From assembly GCA_029204225.1 (NCBI GenBank), contig CM055103.1, forward strand, positions 52,989,538 to 53,053,537: a stretch of 64,000 bases of DNA, in the 5' to 3' direction. The DNA comes from Diphasiastrum complanatum. Its lineage: Eukaryota; Streptophyta; Lycopodiopsida; Lycopodiales; Lycopodiaceae. Made by a program: the position numbers and the translations under genes. The notes under the pieces are model-generated. The model saw only the letters and a list, made by a program, of their open reading frames with translations. It was not told the origin of the DNA and made no database searches. Numbering within the stretch: position 1 is the first letter of the stretch; every line of letters begins with the position of its first letter. Positions 13,301 to 23,400 of this stretch are shown here, piece after piece.

Positions 13301-14364
13301 GTGTGGTAAGTGCACTACCAAGTCTGCAATCGGTTGGTCGTTTTATGCTCTTGAATGGTGATTTAGGAAGAGATTTTGATTCACTTCTTGCATTCAATTT
13401 TGCCATTACTTTTTCCCAGTTGCTTTTTGAATGATAGGCAATTTCCAGCCTTCAAAATGCTAAGTTTTGATGAGTACTTGTGAGCAAAGCAACCAATATT
13501 CTTTTAGAAGTGTATGCTGGATTTTTCTTTGAAAAAGGCTTCTTATAATCACTTAAGCAAACATGCAAGTTTTCATTTGCCGTTAATAAGTGATTATGTT
13601 TTAATTAGCTTATGGCATGCTTTTTCCCCATGTTTGGATGCTATTAAGCAAGAAGTTTTTTTAGCAGAACCAGAGGGAAAATGGCTTACGTATGTCATCA
13701 AGCCAATCTTCTTCTTTAAATGTGTTGGTATGTTAAAATTTTGCATAATTATAGCATGGAAGTTTCTCGATTGTGAAAAGTCTTAAAACATGCTGTTTTT
13801 TGTAGTAGCACAAAAGAAACTTTTGTAACATGGCTGTAAGGAAAATTTGCTACATTGTTCAGCAGCATAACTATGGGAAGGATGTAACTGAAAGAAATTA
13901 ATTAGGGTGTGGTTGGGAACATCTGTTTCCTTTTTATTCAGTTCCTACGCCCTACTTACAGCATATGTCTCAGTTAATATCAAAGTGCTTCTCTTTGAAC
14001 AATAGTTTCACTGTTGAGACACGTTTTTGTTTCGTACAGAGTGAAATCTATTAAACCTTGCTTTTTAGCCTGCAAGACATACAAAAGAAACACTTTAACC
14101 TATAGTATTTGGACGGAAATTATTGAATCAAGCAGTCAACTGTAATCGGAACCCCACAGATCTTGGGCTGCTTTTTGTGAGCCCTGCTGCAAACAAAAAG
14201 CTTGTACAAAGCTGTCAAATACAACTGTAACTAATGGTTGTGGACAGCAAAGCCTGATCCACCTGTTTTTTCAGATTTGGGAGTTCATCTCCAACAGGAG
14301 GATAGAACTGAGGGCGCGCTGCTGCGTGCAGCCGCGCCTCCCTCCCTAGCGCCAACCTGCAACA

Positions 14365-14425
<61 letters not shown>

Positions 14426-17400
14426 CGCGCGCGCGCGCCCTTTCTCCTCCTGCTCGGGTTTGGGCTGTAGGAAAACGGCCTGCTGCTCGGGGTGAGGGTC
14501 CGATGGGCTGGAGGGGAATCTGGGGAGGGTGATTGTGTTTTTTATTTTTTTCCAAAGATTATTTAAGTGGCTTACTACAGGTATTGGTTTACAAAATTTT
14601 AATGGCAGTTTTGCAATTAGTTAAACAATGTTTGGTTTTGCACAAGACTGTCATATTGTTAACTTGCCTACACAATTACAAGTTTAGTGGTATACATTTA
14701 AGCATGCAATTGTCATAAAAAGAGACATGTTTTATGAGTACTGCTTTCATACCCACATTTATACCCGGAATAAGCTTGTAATTAATGGAAATTTTTTTTG
14801 ATTTTTTTCCTAGGGATGGCAAACAAAGAAGTTCCTATTATGGCGATGATTTTCCCGTTTCCTCGGAAATTCGCCCGGTTTCATGAGATGGGGGTGACTC
14901 GCTTGACTCAAACTCATTGCTTCACACCTTAAGCAAGGCGGTCTTGGAACTTCATCAAAGTAACAAACAAAGGAATAATAAGATGCAGAACTTGTTTAAC
15001 CAATTGCAAACACTTAATTCACACAACTTGGGCTATCAACCGGATGTTTTCATTGGTGAGAAAAAATTTAAGTGCCCCGAAGTTGTAAACGATTGGATAA
15101 ATCGTTGGTCTAGCTACTTTAGCTTGCCCAACATCCCAGAAGAGAAGCGAATTTCATTTGTCTTGTTGTTTCTAGAGGGCAAGGGCCTCTCCTGGTGGAG
15201 GGAGATCCCCTCGAAACCACGACATGGGCTGAATTCCTAGAAGTTTGAAGATTCGGCCGTGTCCATAGGTTCTATTTGGCAATTGAGGTCACCAATGGGA
15301 GCTATTGGCTTGCTCCCCCTGAATCCATTCTCGTACCTTGAGGTATTGCTTATTTTCTAGGACCAGTAGATCGAGTGTAGTGGCTTATCATATGGTCTTG
15401 GGGGGGTTATGTTTATCATCCAATACTCTCTCTACAATAGGGGGTTCTTTTAGCCGTTGGGCACTTGTCTGGAGATAGATAGTGACTTCTGATTTAGTTG
15501 ATTCAGTTTTTCTATCATGTATAATTGTTGCTAGATTGACAGGTGCATCTACTTGTGGGTCCACTGGTCGAGATGGACAATCTTTATATCAGTGACCATG
15601 CCCTTGCCAAGGCCTGTACCCTCGGGAGTCGGGTTATAAATGCAAGTGGATATATCATGATTATTTGTGTTGCAGAAAACACAAAATCTTTGCACCATTT
15701 GTCTACCTTTGGGGCACTCGTTCGCAGTGTGATTCTACTAACACATTGGACACCGAACATTATCTCATTTGGGAAACTAATTGACTGCAGGGGCTGGGGA
15801 TATGGTATTTTTCAATTTTTGCTCGAATTCCTTGGCCAATTTGTCAATCTGAGTTTGATGGGCTATGTCTAATTGTTGTAGTAGCAAATTAATTGCTACG
15901 TCAGATGAGGTTCCTTCATCACGGGGTTTCTGGGCTTGGTCAACAATAGTGACCCTTGAACGTCGGGGCTCATATTCCTCATCTAAACACTTGTCTTCTT
16001 CTCGGATGGCATCACGTAAGGTAGCATAGGATTCTGGTGGTCTAAGTTCAGGTCTAATTGATTTTGGGAGGCCAGCCATGAACCATATCAACACGGCCTG
16101 GTCGGTGCTAAGTGAGCAGGGCATTTAGTTTTAAGGCGTTTGAGGCGTTCAAAGCAATCTCGTACCCTGTCTCCTTTCTCATCTTGATCTTTTTTAGTAA
16201 TAACAACAGACTCTCCAAGAATTTGGATGATTTGAATCACTTCACATTCTTAGTCATTATGTTCATGCCGCTCTAGGTTAAAGTACCATTCTTGAGCCGC
16301 ATCAGTAAGGGTCATAATAAATAATCAGAATTTTTCTTCAAGGGTTGTTTCTCCGTAGACCTCACAAGCTTTCTCATAGACCTGAAGATAGCGTGCTGGG
16401 TCAGTGGTACCATCATACCTGGGCAAATCAAGCCTAGGTGCTTGTTGGTTAGGAGGGATTACTCCTAGTAAGGGTACAACATAGGCCAATGTATTGGGTA
16501 CTCCCTGAGCTCTTGGAGCTGCATGTGGTACTGGATTCTCTTGGGGCATTTTTGGGTTGTTGGCTGCCATCTTGAACTAATCTTGGGGTCTTTGGGGCTG
16601 GGTATGGCTTATTGACAGTCCTTGATCTCCAAGTGAGTGTTCTTCCTCTCTCGAGGCTCGAGATCTAGTCTTTCGACCTAATCGTTGTATCCAATCAAAA
16701 GATTCTTTCTTAAGTCTTCACCTTGGGGAAGTATCTTGTTGGGAAGGCAACAATATCTCTTAGATCTAGGAATACAAGATCCAGGAGTTGGAATTATGGA
16801 ATCTGGGAATGCAGAAGGTTGGGAAGATAGAAGTGGGAAATATGGATTGGGAGATGTAAATATGGAAAGCAACTTCGAAAAATAGTAAAAATATAAAGTT
16901 CGAGAATTTGGAAGTGAAAAATTTAGAAGTGGAAGTTCGGATCTGGGAATCAGACCTTGGGATTGTAGGTTTATGAATAAGGGAACTTGAAAAAGAACTG
17001 GGAATGCGAGAACAAGTTGGGAAGGTGGATTTTAGGAACATAAAAACTCAGGAATGTAGACTCGGGAAGATGGAATGAAAAAGAGTCTGGGATTTAGAAG
17101 ACAGAAAGTGATTTGATGGAAGGTTGGGGAATGTAAGTTTTGTTTAGATTTGGGAATATGAACTTGGAAAATATGAGTATTATGAGTATGGAAAGATAAG
17201 AGTTGGGGAATATAAAAGATTTGTGAATGTGGATGTGGGGAATGCAAAAATTTGGGAATGTATATAAATGAAAGGGCAAGATTTGGGAATGTGGAACAAA
17301 TCTTGGGCATGTGAAGTGGTGAGTTGGGGAATGTGGGATCTCAAGGAATGGGAGTGTAGGAGTAAAGGATGGGAAATCTGGATGTGGGGAATGCAGATGA

Positions 17401-20400
17401 TGACTTGGTGATGCCATGTAGTCTAATCCCAAAATTGGGATTCACGTTTAGATCCTGGATGGTGAAAATTGTGATCTTGGGATGATTCTGGGAATGCAGG
17501 ATCCTGAAAGTGAAATGTTGCAAGATCGGGAGATCCTTTGGGAGTCTAAGTTTGCCAACTTGGGAAAAGCAAGATCTACATCAAATTTTTGAGATCTCAA
17601 AGTGGCGAACTTAGATCTTAAAAACTGAAGCTTGGCGAGGTCAAAATGTGATCTAGGAAAAATGCCTCTCACAGGCTGATTTTTGGGAGTTTGAGTTCGC
17701 CCACCTCAAGTTAAGCTTATCAAGGATGGGGAACTTAGTATGCAACTCGGCATATCTAGATCTCAAGTCTTTCTTGGAAATGTACCAGCTGGCATTGTAC
17801 TAGGTCCAAGTTCACTAGTCAGACTAGTTAGATCTGGGAAAGTACAGATCTGATCTTTGACTTGCACTTGGGAAGTGATTTGAGGGCTTCTGTACTCTCC
17901 CTGACCACAATAGGTAGAACTTGTGTGAAAGCATTGGTAGATGGGCGAGGTCAATATTTTGAGTATGGGCTTTTTCATCTTGTTTTAAAATCTCGAGTGA
18001 GATTTAAAACAAGAGTTCATTGATGTTGTCCCTAAACAGTTACCTTATGGCCTACCACCCGCTCGGTGGACCATAAGGTAGGTTTATTGCCCGGTAGCCT
18101 CCCCACCAAGTAAGTCCCCATGGGGAGCGGCCATTCTTCTTAAGAGTAAGAAGGATGGCAGTTTCCAGTAATGTGTTGACTATAAGGGTTTTAACAAACT
18201 TACTGTAAAAAATAAATAACCGTTACCTAGGATGGATGATCTCATAGATCGATTGAATGGACCAATCTGGAAGAGGGTTCTAGCAGTTACATCAAGCAAG
18301 ACTGATTTACATGGTGATTATTTTGGGAGAAAGGATAAAAAGAGTGTTGACAACTTCTCTATCCGTAATGGACTATTGTTCAGGAAAGGGAAGGTTTGTG
18401 CCCGATGTGGATGCCATAAAAAGAAAATTTTGTATGAGTGTCATGACTCACCATGTGCGGGGCATCTAGGCATACATCGTACTCTAGATTTGGTACGAAG
18501 GGAGTTTTATTGGCCAAAACTTAAGCCCTTTGTCGAATCTTATGTGGTCAATGCTAGTTGAATGAGGCCAAACGCCTTAAGGCTCGTGAATTGTTACATC
18601 CATTGGATATCCCAGATAAGAGGTGGGATAGTATTTCCATGGATTTCGTGGTTGGGTTACCGCGGACGAATAAACATAATTGGGTAATGGTCGATCGTCT
18701 TACCAAATTGGCTACGTTTAGAGACCAACGCGAAGGCTTTTGAATTAGCTCAGATATTTGTTGAGGCTTTACGGATTACCAAGTGACATTGTAAGCGATC
18801 GCGAACTGAGCATATGGTTCGATGGAAGGGTCGCACAGACGATGATGATTCCTGGGAATAGGAAGGCAACATGAAACAGAACTTCCCTAGCTCTAAGTTC
18901 TGAGTTCAGAGAACGTCATGCCCACGACTGATCTCAGATTGATTATCCCGTTAGAGGTCAGTAGGCCTACCTCGACCCGTAAGTTAATTATGATTATGAG
19001 GGGTTTGGGGCCCTCATGTGTATATGGTCATAATAAATGGTTGGAGGCCTAAACTCATGATGGTGGATTTTTATGGGTCTATCAGTGAGTCATAGGGGAA
19101 CTGGATGACGAAGCCCAGATAGGCTGCAGAGGTGTCATAGTTTACTACTAGTGGTGCATGGGCCTTGGAGGGTATAAGTATACCCATTGGGCTCTCACTA
19201 GTGCATGCTTGATTGTGTGATTGGTAGCTACATGCTGCTGGTGTGATTCCTCCTTCCCTTGTGATAGATTGATCCATAGCTTGGGGGCTAGATCCGTAAG
19301 ATCTAGGTTTGGTTAGGTTGGTTTGCCCACCATCCGATTCCCTTGGGTTGCTTGTTTGCCGCTTGCTTAGTTTGATCCTTGAGTGAGGGCTTTATACAAA
19401 GTATGCCAGATCATAGACCCTAGATCATACTCTTCAAGAACATCTGATTGTCATTTGGACTATGTTGGAGACAAAGGTGTTAAAAATTCATGTTTTTCAA
19501 AGAGAATCTAGTAAAGCTTGGAAACTAGATTGGATGTAGGTGACGAGGAATCACATTTTTCAAGAGTACGTAATATCTGGATGGGAGTGCTAGTGTCAAG
19601 AGGACAAGTGGGAGATTGAGAAGAGGTTATGAAGGACATATCACATTTTGCCATCAAGAACTAATGACTGTCATGAAGGTGGAAGGAACGTTAGGGCTTG
19701 GTAACAGACCGAATAGAACTTTGGATGGGTGGGGTATGTAGATGGTCAACATCTACCAAAGAACCAAACTAGGCACCTGGCAGTGACCATGTTAGTTGTC
19801 GCCTAATGTGATCTAATGTGCCCCCAAAATAAAATAAGGGCTAGACAATTATCACTATCATGCACCAAGTTGGTAGGTACGTATTCAAATTGGATTGTGA
19901 CTAGGGCTTGTCCTCACAAGGTCAAGGTCGTCTAGTGATCATCAAGGCACGTTAGGGCACATGGGTCCATCAAAAGTCACTACACCATTAAGTCGAGTTG
20001 AGGCACAAAGTACCAAGCAAGAACTTGGCCACCCATTGATAGACTATGACCCATGATAGGATGGGTAGGTAGAGGACGTTAAAAGGAAAGCCTATGGATG
20101 AGGAGTATCATTCTACACATTGACTAGTTTGCGTTGATGAACTTAATGGCTAAAGAGTGTAACACCAGGTTATGGCATCCACCGTTTATCTGGTTAGCGC
20201 TATCTTATTGACATAACATGCTGAAGGACCTAAGGTATAGGATAATTGGTATCCTTTGTCCTAGCTATCATTCTGTGTGACTCAAGCAAAAAGAACTTTG
20301 CTATAATATTCCTATTGAAGATGTATTTGTTTTTTTGCTTCACCTTAAAACTGCTTGTATCACAAGAAAGGGGCTGAAGTGTGTAAAATTTATGTTGCGG

Positions 20401-23400
20401 ACTATACAATGTTGCACTAAAACTTAAAAGTAGCGACTTTGTCAAGTCTTTAGAAGTTGCAGGGTGTGGTACAAAATTATACACACCGCTGAAATGTAGA
20501 GATTATTTGCTTGGCATTTAAACATTACAACATTGTGTAATAGGTCAGTTCACCTACACCAATATTCCTTGTAGTTTTCCACTTGCCACCCTTAGTATGC
20601 CATCCTTAGTTTCCCTTTTTGTACAGCACATCTATGATCTTTCCAAGAGCTGGGAGTCCATATGTTGATTACATGAAACTTCAAATTCGGAGTGTTGGAA
20701 ATATGTTAATCTACAACTTTTTGAGAAAATAGAACATGACAATGTTAGGACAGGAAATTGGTCAATGAAGATCAATCTCTAGCAACATTATTAGGAACAT
20801 TTTCTATGGCGTAACTGTTTTTTGAAGCAAAGATTTGGAAGTGGTACAGCATGGTACTTTTTTGTATTATTTGTTTTCTAAATGTTTTAGTTGCAGATAA
20901 TTTATAGTATTTAGACATGATAATGTGTATAGATGAGGTTGAACATATATATAAGTTTGAATATCCGCATGCGCATAATGTATTACAATTAACAATTACA
21001 TGAGCACACTTGCGTGCACATGTGCGCGCACACACAACACACACACACACGACATAGTTGCATGCATTTCAAGATTGTTCCATGCATCATCTACCTCTAA
21101 CAAAATCTTGGACAAATGGATGGTACTGGAGATTGCCTTGTGTGTGTGGTGCATTTGTGTATGTCTAGGAAATAAGATTAACTTTTGCATTGAAAATAAA
21201 GAAAGTAGCTCTTCTTTGACGTATTCAGTTTGTGAATGCATGTTGTGAAACTCGGGTAGAAGAGTTCAAGGATAATATCCACTGTGCATTTAGTTTTTTC
21301 GAAGCTTGTGAGTGCTAGTCCTGTGCTGACGAATAGCAAATTGTTTTGTTCATTTTTGACAGTTAATACAAAAGTTGATATGCGTTTCAAAGTCATGGAT
21401 GCTTATTGGCTTCCTGAGAGAATTCGATTGAAGCTTTTACAAATGGTTGGTGAACTAGCCAATTTGAAACCTGCTTCTTGAATTTCTCATGCTTCAGCAC
21501 TATTTCATTATGTGTTTGCTTATCCGTGTAACATATGGCATTTTCAATCTTTTCTTGCAACTTGTCAATACCAGAATCTTGGCTAGCAGCTAGAACTACC
21601 AACATTTTTGTAACTATCTTGGTTCTTATTTCACATCCTTTTTCCTGATTTCCTACACTTGTGAGGTTTCCTTTATAATTTGACCCTTATTAAACATACA
21701 ACTTACAAGTCTTTGTTGAAATAAAAAATTGTTGCATAAGAAAATCTGTGCGTCTATAATTCAGTTTGTCATGTACAAGAAAACTCAACTAGATTGGACA
21801 TACATATTGCAAGACCAACTATCAACGATTGTAGATAGTACATCTACATTGTCAGCCTTTCTAGTAGTTTTGGAGATGGCAAAAAGAGAGAAGATGCCTT
21901 TGCTCATACAATCCAAGTATCAAAGGTTAACAATAAGAGCTTAAGGAAGTTAAAAAAACCTAATCTTTCCCTTGAATCACATGCTTGGATAACTTTTCAA
22001 TTAACCTGCTTGCCCCTTCTTTCAGTCATGTTGTCTATTACGACTTGTATGGTAAAAGCATCGTCTTCATTAACGTCCACGGAGACCAATATTCTATGGG
22101 GCCAAATATCATAGAATGTCAATGTCTTACAAAAGAGATAAAACTAGTCTAAGATCAACTTCAGTCTTTAACTAATTAGAAGAGTCCAAAAGATTTTTTT
22201 GTCTAGTGTAAGCCTTAACACATTTACTAAGCATACAAAGATTATCATGATGAAAAAGCTAGAATATAATGTGAGGACTCATTAAAAAGTCCTTTGAAGT
22301 CTCTTCACAAAGTTGGTGTATGTAGCCATATTCCAAGAGGTGGTTTTGTTTCGTTTCAACTTGATCATTTTTGCAAATTAAGCAAGTATGTGCCTCCCAA
22401 ACAAGCTCGGACTGCACCATCTTCCAATTTACAACTGGAGTTGAAGAGAATTCGTGTGCAGTCGAGAAATGGCTATTATTTCTTCTAAGAAATGTCTTCT
22501 TCAATATACTCTTTAATCATCAGGGCAATGCATCTTTGGTTTGCATATGAGAACAAGGAGTGCAATGTCATTGGCTAATCTCAGAACAGGCAATAATATC
22601 TTCCCAAATCTCATAATGGAGAGGACACTGAGAAATAAAATACTCCTGTCTCAGTAACCCTCATGGAGCACATTTGGCAAATCTTATCATCACAAGGAAA
22701 TCTCTGGAAGTGCCCTATCTCTACCTGTGGTAGATGTGATGAAACTCGAAGCTATGGTCTGGAGACTGAGAGGTAGCCCAGAGATGTTGCTTGCATTTAT
22801 GTAGCACTCTTTGTATATCATGTTGGCTTGGGATATACTTCTCCATGGTCAAATTCATGTTGATGCCTTTCTAAGGTATTATTTATTGGCCTGGTCCATT
22901 GCTCCTTGTTCCACTGATATTGCATTATGGTTTACATGTAGTAGCCGTTTTCTTATTGATGCAACATTGGTCTTGCGTTCACTGAAATGTTCATATACTA
23001 ACACCTTTTCTAGCAATTACTGGTTTATGCGGCTTGCTTTGTATATGCTTATTTGAAGCAGCTTTGCCAGTGATATTTATCATGATGCCTTCATTCTGAC
23101 CTTCTTGGGCCATCCATGTACCTTGACAAACCTTTATCTGATCATTAAATGCATTCTACTTTTTATGTGTGGCTTTGTGACTCACAATGGATCCTTGGTT
23201 TACAGTTTGTCTTGCAGCAACTACATTAGGTGAATTTTTGATTTCAAAAGACATCAAGGGCAAAGTTTTTGTGTGAGGGTTGTTAAGGACGTACAGTGCC
23301 CCTGAGCCCCTTATTATGTATATTAGGTCACCAGCTGATGGCCGTACTATTTCCCTCCAAAATTACCGCCTCACTTTTCAAATTATTCAGTAAGGTGTCT

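Larger units (their letters stand above)
12668..19396 (+). mobile_element. Ty3-gypsy (chromovirus-type) element, internally deleted and rearranged
   Basis: The LTRs are 12668-13002 and 19064-19396 (335 and 333 bp), differing by roughly 15 positions. A perfect primer-binding sequence TGGTATCAGAGCC follows the 5' LTR at 13004. The internal order is gag (14917-15240), antisense gag-like sequence (15380-16570, -), a purine-rich degenerate repeat, then RT, integrase and chromodomain scraps (18024-18880). I could not match target-site duplications at the two ends. It lies in intron 2 of the hydrolase gene. Confidence 0.85.

Noticed and set aside
14215-14495. Arg-Glu and Leu-Ser repeat proteins
   Set aside because: Pure translation of the (CT)27 tract.
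16678-17978. Several minus-strand frames rich in Phe, Pro, Ile and His
   Set aside because: They result from translating the degenerate purine-rich repeat; similar peptides appear in more than one frame.
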